45,711 nt of DNA from Zygnema cylindricum. Taxonomy: Eukaryota > Streptophyta > Zygnematophyceae > Zygnematales > Zygnemataceae. The position numbers and the translations under genes are program-made. The notes beneath the pieces were generated by a model. It saw only the letters and a program-made list of their open reading frames with translations, did no database searches and was not told the origin of the DNA. Shown in pieces: positions 21,110 to 29,628 of this stretch; the first letter of the stretch is position 1; each line of letters opens with the position of its first letter. The stretch spans positions 215,389 to 261,099 of the forward strand of contig JBBHKE010002416.1 in the NCBI GenBank assembly GCA_037447655.1, given 5' to 3'.

Positions 21110-22283
21110 TGAAACTCTGAGACCTCCATTGGCCCTTAGAGTATGCAGATCCAAAAGAAGCTAATCTAGATAGTGCCGACTCCAAGTTAATATAAACCCA
21201 AATGACTGACCCCTTGACAGTCACAATCCCAATATAGATTCACCCCTGTGAAATAACACTTTCTGTGTGCTCAGTTCCACCACAGAATGCAAAGTTAGAA
21301 TATGAGATTTGGACACATTCACCCACTTTGACTTTCCCTTATAAATGCAGCCACCCTGGCAGACAAAAACTCTGACCGACTACACCCCTGTGTAGCCTGG
21401 ACTCCCCTGAGTCCGCAGCAAAAAGAATCACTGAAAATGGTCAAGTAAATTGATAGTTATGGCTGGCCAAAGTTTGCCATTTATACAAGGTGCTCTCTGG
21501 GAGAGGCAGCAATCTACCCAAAATTTTCTAAGTCCTATTCCCTCTCTAAATCTCTACCTAATGAAGTACGGCACCAATCAAATTACTGTGTCGTACAGAA
21601 AAGTACAGTTGCCGGTGTACTTTCTGTACGGCCATTGTACGACATGGCTTAAATGTCGACACGTGTCAAATCAGGATTAGTTCTTGTAATCTCCGGAATC
21701 CCCGTAATCGAATGTTATCATGCCACGTGTCATCTGACGTGTCAAATACCGTAAAACGCCAAAAGTAACTTTTCCGTGATCGCGACGCCGATATCGGCCG
21801 TCCGATCAAAACCGGCTATAATCCTAGCCGCTGAAATTCGACGCGCGGTATTTGTTTCGCTATCGAAACAAATGCGCGATATCCGTTCTGTCCGCGTACC
21901 GTACTACGCACTAATTCAAACTGTATCTATGCACCAAGTATCTGTTCTTCGTTTAACGAATTAATCTACATGTAACGATTTATATATTTACCAAATCTAA
22001 TATACCGTAATGTGTGTCCTAGCCTAACGGTCAGAGCTAACGTCTACGTAAAATTGGTTGACGGCAGGTACCAGGATCAATTCCTGGATCCGGCAACTAA
22101 CTTTTAGTAAATATATCTAATCCACCCCATGTCTTCTCTAATGAGCTTTAGGCAGCCATGGCTCTAGCTCCCTATCAAGCCTTTAGTGACTACAACAAGT
22201 GTGGGGACTTGGAGAAGGGAGTTAGGGACAGACTGCCTTTGCTCTTTTTCTATAAAGACCTAGAAAATACTCAAATATCAACA
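21110..22283 (-). repeat. 3' LTR of the gag-only copia element
   Basis: On the plus strand it begins tgaaactctgagacc and ends aatatcaaca. In element orientation it starts TGTTGATATTTGAG after a purine-rich tract and ends TTTCA. It contains a tRNA-like module at about 22013-22105. Confidence 0.92.
22013..22105 (+). other. tRNA-like Pol III module in the LTR (3' LTR copy)
   Basis: tagcctaacgg (22020-22030) fits the A-box consensus TRGCNNARNGG. ggatcaattcc (22074-22084) fits the B-box at 9 of 11 positions and lies inside a perfect T-arm (ccagg / loop atcaatt / cctgg, 22071-22087). A TTTT follows near 22101. The acceptor stem does not pair. The module reads opposite to the retroelement. Confidence 0.5.
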
Positions 22284-22297
22284 CTCCCCTTATTTTC
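22284..22297 (-). other. Polypurine tract of the gag-only copia element
   Basis: The minus strand reads aaaataaggggag directly before the LTR start TGTTGATATTTG, the expected plus-strand primer position. Confidence 0.8.
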
Positions 22298-22339
22298 TAG
22301 TCTACTTTTTTCAACTCTTACAAACAAATATTCCTTCCC

Positions 22340-22837
22340 CTATTTCCCTTTTTTTTTTTTTTTTTTTTTCCTTTTCCTTTTTCTTTTCCTTTTATAAAAC
22401 TTAAGAAAAATACTGTCGTATTTAAAACAATGCATTAGATGAAGTGAAATATTAATTGCATCACACATCTCATTTAGCACCTCACTTATCATAAATCCGA
22501 TCAAAGATTTTATCCACCTCCTCACGTTTTCATCCAACCAGAATCTACTTTCCCCTTTGCATTTCCAACAGTCAACCCCATCCCCAACCTGCAACACATA
22601 TCCGGATGATAACCCTTTTACAGGCACATCTTCACGAGTGACATCACACCAAGTAGTGATGTCAAATTCATCCACCCCCAAATATTCCCAAAAAACACTA
22701 GTCCCCACTAAGTTCCTCATAAGATCTACACCTTTCGTACTCATATTTTTATCCATGAGAATTACCCCATTTTCTGAACTTCCCTCACTCTCTCCCATGG
22801 AATTTTTTCCACTATTACTTTCTAATTTAATTCCCAA
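22340..22837 (-). CDS. Unrecognised ORF downstream of gag in the gag-only element
   Basis: A 165-codon frame in a different reading frame from gag, starting about 90 bases after the gag stop. The first third is rich in Ser, Glu, Gly and Asn. The middle has VPVKGLSSGYVLQVGDGV and WKCKGESRFW. The end is KRKRKRKKKKKKKGK, encoded by a T-run (plus strand 22350-22390) that is probably a simple repeat. No domain is recognised. It may be the stretched C-terminal part of a gag polyprotein, remains of a replaced pol region, or chance. No homology claim is made. Confidence 0.35.
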   Translation of the reverse strand: MGIKLESNSGKNSMGESEGSSENGVILMDKNMSTKGVDLMRNLVGTSVFWEYLGVDEFDITTWCDVTREDVPVKGLSSGYVLQVGDGVDCWKCKGESRFWLDENVRRWIKSLIGFMISEVLNEMCDAINISLHLMHCFKYDSIFLKFYKRKRKRKRKKKKKKKGK

Positions 22838-22925
22838 TAAATATTTCTTCTCCCCTATCCTTTAAAACCTCTTCGAGTTTCACTTCTCCCCTTTCCTCGG
22901 AATCCGTTGAAGTCTCCCTTTCCGT

Positions 22926-24227
22926 CTAGTTTTCTGTTTCCCTATTATCTATAAAATTATCCTGATTAATTTTATCTTTCCCGTTTTCACTTATCGATCC
23001 TAAAACTGACTTTCTCATTTCTAAGTCATACACTCTACACTCCTCAACATCCTCAAGTACCTCCTCTCTCTTTACTTCCCTTATACCTCCAAAAGCACAT
23101 TGTTGCCTTCGTGCAATTACTGTGTGCTTTTCTCTCTTCCCCATACTACTAATCCGGAGAAGCTCTAAAATATCTTCATCCTCTTTCTCCTCTTCCCCTT
23201 CTTCCTCCTCATCCACATTCCAACTTCTAAGTTTTTCCAAACAAGGGCATTCCTCCATATAATGACCCGGTTCCCTACAAAAGAAGCAAACCCCCTTTTT
23301 CAAAGCTCCCCTTTCTTTTCTTCTCCCTCTCTTTCCACCAAAGTTCCGATAAGGTTTACCTTTGTCTTTCTTTCTCTCACCACGCTTCCGCTCGTCACCA
23401 CCGTTCCTCTCATTACGCTTCCGCTCGTCACCACCGTTCCTCTCATCACGCTTCCGCTCGTCACCGCCGTTCCTCTCATCACGCTTCCGCCAATCACCAC
23501 CAGCTGAAAATGCATTGACCCTGTCCCTTCCCCTACAAAGCTCCAAAGTGCTTTCCCTCACAAGAATTATCCCCATGGTAAAGCTCCAAGTCCATGAGGA
23601 GCCATCCATTGCCTGCATACGACAAATTATGTTTTCGTACTCATCTGGGAGTTTCATAATTAGTGTATTAATCTTACTCTCCTCAGATTCTACATATCCC
23701 GCACTAGTAAGCTCAACATATAACGCAGCAATATCATTGCAAAACTCTATCATGCTACCGCCTTTATAAACGTAGGCATCTATTTCTTGTTTTACTAATT
23801 GCTGCCTCTGAATAGTCTCACTCTTATAAATCTGAGTTAGTGCTTCCCATATCTCTGAAGACTTGGTTAGACTTAAAAGAGTGATAGCTATCGACTTAGA
23901 CACATATCTAAGTATGAGATGTTTTGCTATAGTGTTTTTGTATTCTTATATTTTCCTGTCATTTTCTTGAGTTTTAATCCCTACATGTGGTACCATAGCT
24001 GAGAGCCTAGCTCCCCTCACCATAGGTGTCCCTTTTTCCTTCTCCCCTATTTCCCCATCCACGGAAAGGTTTTTCCCTTCACCTTCCGTTGCATCTAAAC
24101 TCCGGATGATATTCAGGGCAGTCTCAGATGATTCTCCGTAGTAAGCTCCTCCAAAGCCAGGTGGCGGACATCTCACTTGTCCCGCAACAATTCCCCATAA
24201 GTGCTTCTCGAAAAGCAATCCCTCCAT
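22926..24227 (-). pseudogene. copia-type gag with one in-frame stop
   Basis: One reading frame from 24227 to 22926, broken only by a TAA at 23946-23948. The first part (about 93 codons) has LLFEKHLWGIVAGQV, matching the N-terminal helix region of copia gag (UBN2/DUF4219 type). After the stop come IAITLLSLTKSSEIWEALTQ and then MIEFCNDIAALYVELTSAGY with KINTLIMKLPDEYE, the core of the same domain. Next is a run of four short repeats (RKRDERNGGDE-type, about 23395-23505) and a CCHC zinc knuckle CFFCREPGHYMEEC for RNA binding. A Glu/Asp-rich tail ends the frame. Gag would form the virus-like particle. The stop may be true decay, since the LTRs are only ~1.5% apart, or a sequencing difference. Confidence 0.82.
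23395..23505 (-). repeat. Tandem repeats in gag (ERNGGDERKRD-type)
   Basis: Three to four near-identical units (plus strand ccgttcctctcatcacgctt) encode a basic/acidic linker between the gag core and the zinc knuckle. Confidence 0.8.
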
Positions 24228-24281
24228 TGTAAACGCCTAATACGTGAAGCCTGTTCCATCAAACATAGGCACCCTAGATGG

Positions 24282-24294
24282 TGGGCCCATAACC
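24282..24294 (-). other. Primer binding site matching the inside of tRNA-iMet (half-tRNA primer)
   Basis: Directly after the 5' LTR end (minus strand ...TTTCA) the element reads GGTTATGGGCCCA. This is complementary to the anticodon stem-loop region of initiator Met tRNA rather than to its 3' end. The same primer site is known from Drosophila copia, which uses a cleaved 5' half of tRNA-iMet. The other elements in this window use the 3' end (TGGTATC...). Confidence 0.85.
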
Positions 24295-25468
24295 TGAAAC
24301 TCTGAGACCTCCATTGGCCCTCAGAGTATGCAGATCCAAAAGAAGCTAATCTAGATAGTGCCGACTCCAAGTTAATATAAACCCAAATGACTGACCCCTT
24401 GACAGTCACAATCCCAATATAGATTCACCCCTGTGAAATAACACTTTCTGTGTGCTCAGTTCCACCACAGAATGCAAAGTTAGAATATGAGATTTGGACA
24501 CATTCACCCACTTTGACTTTCCCTTATAAATGCAGCCACCCTGGCAGACAAAAACTCTGACCGACTACCTCCCTGTGTAGCCTGGACTCCCCTGAGTCCG
24601 CAGCAAAAAGAATCACTGAAAATGGTCAAGTAAATTGATAGTTATGGCTGGCCAAAGTTTGCCATTTATACAAGGTGCTCTCTGGGAGAGGCAGCAATCT
24701 ACCCAAAATTTTCTAAGTCCTATTCCCTCTCTAAATCTCTACCTACTGAAGTACGGCACCAATCAAATTACTGTGTCGTACAGAAAAGTACAGTTGCCGG
24801 TGTACTTTCTGTACGGCCATTGTACGACATGGCTTAAATGTCGACACGTGTCAAATCAGGATTAGTTCTTGTAATCTCCGGAATCCCCGTAATCGAATGT
24901 TATCATGCCACGTGTCATCTGACGTGTCAAATACCGTAAAACGCCAAAAGTACCTTTTCTGTGATCGCGACGCCTATATCGGCCGTCCGATCAAAACCGG
25001 CTATAATCCTAGCCGCTGAAATTCGACGCGCGGTATTTGTTTCGCTATCGAAACAAATGCGCGATATCCGTTCTGTCCGCGTACCGTACTACGCACTAAT
25101 TCAAACTGTATCTATGCACTAAGTATCTGTCCGTCGTTTAACGAATTAATCTACATGTAACGATTTATATATTTACCAAATCTAATATATCGTAATGTGT
25201 GTCCTAGCCTAACGGTCAGAGCTAACGTCTACGTGAAATTGGTTTACGGCAGGTACCAGGATCAATTCCTGGATAAGGCAACTAACTTTTAGTAAATATA
25301 TCTAATCCACCCCATGTCTTCTCTAATGAGCTTTAGGCAGCCATGGCTCTAGCTCCCTATCAAGCCTTTAGTGACTACAACAAGTGTGGGGGCTTGGAGA
25401 AGGGAGTTAGGGACAGACTGCCTTTGCTCTTTTTCTATAAAGACCTAGAAAATACTCAAATATCAACC
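24295..25468 (-). repeat. 5' LTR of the gag-only copia element
   Basis: Same length (1174 bp) as the 3' LTR. In element orientation the outermost base is G instead of T (GGTTGATATTTG against TGTTGATATTTG), a terminal substitution. Followed on the plus strand by the GAAGC target duplication. Confidence 0.92.
25198..25290 (+). other. tRNA-like Pol III module in the LTR (5' LTR copy)
   Basis: A-box at 25205-25215, and a T-arm with B-box at 25256-25272, identical to the 3' LTR copy in all box and stem positions although the flanking bases differ at several sites. Confidence 0.5.
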
Positions 25469-25473
25469 GAAGC
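25469..25473. other. 5-bp target duplication GAAGC, right copy
   Basis: Identical to 21105-21109. Confidence 0.9.
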
Positions 25474-26210
25474 TTTTGTGACATTGTAGATGTTTAGGGT
25501 TTTGTGACATTGCGAAGTCATGTTACTTTGCGAAGTCATGCTACCTTAAGACGTCATCAACACGTAAACTTTCCGCCATGGCTTCCCGATTTCTTTTTCT
25601 TACCATTTATCATTCGATATGCCATCAAAATGAGACCAAAAATATTAAAAAAAAAAGAAAAAAATATATCTTTCATTTGATACTATTATTGCTGCATTTC
25701 ATTTAAAGATGAGAGAAAGAGGAGTGGTTGAATGAAAAAGATGGGGAGAGACGAGGCCGTTGTAAATCTTTTCAAAGAACCCATGAATGAAAGTGGAGGT
25801 CCGAGACCCCAACGAATTTTTTTCCGTACATGCTTGTCCTTTTTGTATGTACATGCGCGTGACGAGCATGTAAAAAATAGCGTGTTCTCTCCCTCGTTCA
25901 AAAATTTTCGAAGACGTTTCACGCGTGTAACACCTGCTTTCTATTCGTTGATGATAATAGCGCCAAATTGCCGTACCTTCCAAGTTCCAAGATGACGCAA
26001 AATGTACTTGTGTTTTTGCCCATTGTTCGTACGGCGTAATATTTTCTCGTTGGAAGTCCCATTTTCTGTGAAAACGACGGAAAAAAAGTAAAAAACCCTT
26101 ACTTGAACACATGGGAACACGCCCTTATTACCTTCTTGTTCCCGTCGACGATAATATGAAATCTGTACGCTTGGCGTTTCGTGTGATGCTGTGCGCACGG
26201 CTCACGAAAG

Positions 26211-26545
26211 CATAGTTGTTCAAATCGCGCGATTTTTTCATTTTTCCGATATTTACGTATTATTAGTGACGAAAAGATACGCTGCACGTGTTAGTATTTT
26301 CTGTCTGGTAAACTGAACAGAAATTTTACGGGAAATGTACGAAATTGTATCGTAAATGTACGGATTATTACGAAAAGAGACGGAATAATGTACAAAATGC
26401 GGTACATGTAAAATACAGTTTTTTTTACATGTACGAAATAGTACGGAATCACAATCATTAACGATTTTTTCAAATCGACCTCTCCGATTTCTGCGTATTA
26501 TTCGCTCGTTTGAATCGTGCGTAAAGTACAATTTGAACAACTATG
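26211..26545. mobile_element. hAT MITE with perfect TIRs and 8-bp target duplication
   Basis: CATAGTTGTTCAAAT (26211-26225) and ATTTGAACAACTATG (26531-26545) are exact 15-base inverted repeats. CACGAAAG occurs at 26203-26210 and 26546-26553, a perfect 8-bp target duplication as in hAT elements. The 335-bp body is AT-rich with ACGAAAT and TGTACG words and no coding potential. Confidence 0.9.
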
Positions 26546-26553
26546 CACGAAAG

Positions 26554-27040
26554 TGATTGTTTGAAGTTTCGCGGGCGTAAACATATTTCTTTCACGTTCT
26601 GTTTCGAATGAGAAAGAGTCTGTCATCTTAGAGACGTGGATCGTTAGAGTGAAAAGGAGTGAGGAGTGTAAGAGAAAGAAAATTGTCTTGTAAGAAAAAG
26701 GCTTTGGACATAATTCTAAAAAAATCCCTTTTGGCCGTTTGTTTTTTCATTGGTTTTTTTGTGCTTCCGCTGTGTTGATTTCTTTATCGATCCTTTCAAG
26801 TACCATATATGCTTGTGTTCAAATATTGAAAATAGTCAAAGATTTTTAGTTCGTACAATCTGAATATAAGATTTGTAGGAGCATTATTCTAAATTTGAAA
26901 ATTGTCAAAGCGTATAATCTGCAAGTATTATATGATGCAGGGAACTCCTAATTTTCTGCTGTCATATATGTTAGTGCCAAGGACATCACAATCTTTGAAC
27001 AATGTCTAATGTCTAATTCTATGTAAAAGTTTTGCATTAC
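26554..27040. other. No gene recognised
   Basis: AT-rich with no motif and no clear repeat structure. Confidence 0.5.
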
Positions 27041-27145
27041 CATTTGTTGGTATCAGGATGATACGATTCTAAATGGCAAGGTACCCGGTAAAACCCAGTA
27101 CAATTTTCCAAACTAGGCAGCATACAACATAAAGATATCTACAAG

Positions 27146-27845
27146 TGTTGAAGTACAAGGTCAATATATTAAGGTCAATATATCAAGGTCAATATATTTA
27201 GGTCAATTTATTAAGGTCAATATGGTAGCATTGCAATTCTGACCTAATTTAGCTTTTCTAACGGACTCTAGGAAAATTCACAACCACGTTTGGAAAAAAA
27301 ATTAATAAAATTTAAACATTAAATTTGTGTTACCAACCACGTTTGATTTTTTTCCGTTGTAGAATTAAGACGTATTGTTGTCTGGTATTGCCAGTGGTTC
27401 ATACGACATAATGTTGTGAGACAATAGAAAACCTAAAACAAAAGGTGTTTGTTTTAAGCAGTAGTGTACGATTTTGCGTGATGATGCACATTGATGCATG
27501 ATAGGAGGGAGGAAAAAAGGGGGAGGAGGGAGGAGGGAGGATGGGGGACGAGGGATGGGGGAGGATGGAGGAGGGAGGATGAAGGATGAAGGAGGGAGGA
27601 GGGAGGAGGGAGGAGGGAGAAGCAAGGAGGGAGGAGGGCCCTCTCATTTTTAGTAGTGAAAAAATGAGAGAATAAAAGAGTTATAATGATTACAAAGTTT
27701 GTTTGGATAGTGATAAACGTATCCGTACACGAACAACAAAGTTACATGAACTGACGTAAAAAGACGTGAAACGACACTACCATCCTGAAACATACATTTG
27801 AAAAGTACGGTCCGCTAATTACACAGCATAAATTGTACTTCAACA
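27146..27845 (-). repeat. copia LTR inserted in copy 2
   Basis: The plus strand runs from tgttgaagtacaagg to ttgtacttcaaca, a 13-base perfect inverted pair with TG...CA ends. It is followed by ctccctctcaattttag, which on the minus strand is a polypurine tract leading into the LTR start. It contains five 14-bp repeats (aaggtcaatatatt, 27158-27226) and a GGA-rich patch (27505-27640). The left flank is acaag (27141-27145). Confidence 0.65.
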
Positions 27846-28710
27846 CTCCCTCTCAATTTTAGTTGTGGAAAGAGGTGAATGATAATGGAGGAAAAAGGAT
27901 TAAAAAACCAAAATCAAGAAAGAAAGTCGATGATAAATTATGATAAGATGGGAAAATTTAAAAAATGTCCGATGTAAAATCCAAGTGAAAAATGGTTTTT
28001 AAAGAGGAATTCTCTATGATTGAGTGGGAGGAGGTAAATTAAGATTTGCGTAGAAGGAAAAGTTAAAGGTGGAATGTAAGAATTACAAGATAGAAATGGA
28101 AGAGGTGGAGTAAAAGGATGTGAAAAAAAACCAAAAAACAAAGGTGACGGAAATATGAGAAATGAAAAAGGTAAAGCAAGTGTCATGAGTCGATGAACAT
28201 AATGACAATGATTAAAAAGAGTTAAAAAAGATGTTGAAGGAATCAATAGGAGAAAGAATGAGAGAAAATGATTTCAAAGGAAAAAGGTGGAAAAGAAAAT
28301 GGCCCAATGGTCTAAGGGTTTTTGGTTTATGGTTTATAGATTTGAGGATGAAAAAGATGTGTGTAAAATAAAACATCAAAAGTTTAATGTAAAGTGGAAA
28401 AACAGAGAAAATTGGTGTGAAAAAGACAAGGACATTGTTGAGGAAGATGAGAAAATAAAGTGCCAAACATAAAGACGATGATGGAAAGGGCTTAAGGGAA
28501 TTATAAAATGAATCAATGTGAGAAAAATGAAAGTGATAGAAAAAATGATTCCAAAACAAAATGGCCTCTATAGTGGCTAAGTGAAAAGGTGGTTGAGAAT
28601 AAGAGAATTTTAGTGGAATACAAAAAAGAATGCCACAAAAAATTGGAGAGCAATTATAGAATCTAATGAAATGCAAAAAAGGAATTCAGAACTAGAAATG
28701 CATGTCAATA
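27846..28710 (-). mobile_element. Internal remnant of the same copia element
   Basis: About 865 bp of A-rich sequence from the polypurine tract to a point followed by another acaag (28711-28715). No coding motif and no second LTR are visible, so the far end was lost, or the repeat at 28711 is coincidental. Confidence 0.4.
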
Positions 28711-29514
28711 ACAAGTTCACGAAATAAAATTACAACATAAAAACAAGTTCGCGAAATAAAATTCACAATCATCACCATTGCTATCACATATTATTGCCAG
28801 GCCCCCTCAAAAGAAGTATACATCTTATTCTGAGAACAAGTCGGAATCTTTTAGAGCTTTATTTTCACCCCATGCAGACCAATATATCTACAGAGTGTGA
28901 CTTGGAGAAATCAAGCATGTGTCTGAATGCAACTGCGGAGGACTATCTGTAACATATGGAAAGGAGATTTGCTGTACAATGCGGTTCGGCCCAACCATCA
29001 TTATTACAATCGATATTATAACACTTCACATGATCATCCACTTGTGCGACGCCTCTATACAAATATCAGGGCACAGACAGGCATCAGTTTACATAATAAA
29101 CGAGTTTTTCCAAGAACAAATCGCAATTACATAGTTATTTCACATCTCATGTCATCCTCAATAGCAAAGTAGTGGGGTCGTCCAATTTCCTGGACAGCCG
29201 GCCGTTTTTATCTTTCAACGACATTTGTCTACTAGTGTTCAAACCTTATTCAACATCACGCCACTATTAACGGTCATAAACACTTTCGAAGTGTTCCAAC
29301 CATGTTTGTTGTCAAACCACTAACACCATTACTGTTCCACAAACACTCGGAAAGGTCCAAGCCTTGTTCGTTATCCCACCACTATTACTGTTCCATAAAA
29401 CGCTCTGAAGTCTTCACATACGCCTTCTATGTACATCTTCGCATCATTGGAAAGTAATTCTTTTTCTGGGGCAATATCTACAGACGCAATTTGCCAAACC
29501 AATCCTGAAGAATC

Positions 29515-29625
29515 TCTCTCTCTCTCTCTCCCTCCCTCCCTTCCCCCCCCCTCCCTCCCTCCTCTCCCCTCTCTCGAAAGAAAGATTTGCCAAACCAATC
29601 CTGAAGAATCTCCCTCTCTCTCTCT
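29515..29625. repeat. CT/CCCT microsatellite after the GTPase stop codon
   Basis: A tctctctc run, then a ccctccct block. The sequence atttgccaaaccaatcctga appears on either side of the CCCT block, a local direct repeat. It lies in the putative 3' UTR. Confidence 0.75.
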
Positions 29626-29628
29626 CAC

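Larger units (their letters stand above)
21110..25468 (-). mobile_element. Young copia-type element with gag only (TR-GAG-like)
   Basis: Two 1174-bp LTRs (21110-22283 and 24295-25468) differ by roughly 17 substitutions by eye, about 98.5% identity. The 2.0-kb interior carries, in minus-strand order, a primer site, a copia-type gag and a second unrelated open frame ending in a poly-Lys stretch next to the polypurine tract. No protease, integrase or reverse transcriptase is present. This matches the described class of terminal-repeat retrotransposons with a GAG domain, which depend on enzymes from a partner element. Complete ends and the GAAGC duplication show it moved fairly recently. Confidence 0.88.
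20859..26124. mobile_element. PIF/Harbinger-like non-autonomous element, split by the copia insertion
   Basis: The left end GGGCGTGTTCCCATGT (20859-20874) and the right end ACATGGGAACACGCCC (26109-26124) are exact inverted repeats of 16 bases. Each is flanked by TTA, the 3-bp target duplication of the PIF/Harbinger superfamily. Without the copia element and one copy of its 5-bp target duplication, about 900 bp of the original element remain (20859-21109 and 25474-26124). The remaining open frames have no recognised transposase motif, so it is non-autonomous or has lost its coding part. Confidence 0.75.

Noticed and set aside
22020-22100. True tRNA gene in the LTR
   Set aside because: The T-arm and A-box are good, but the acceptor stem does not pair, so it is listed only as tRNA-like.
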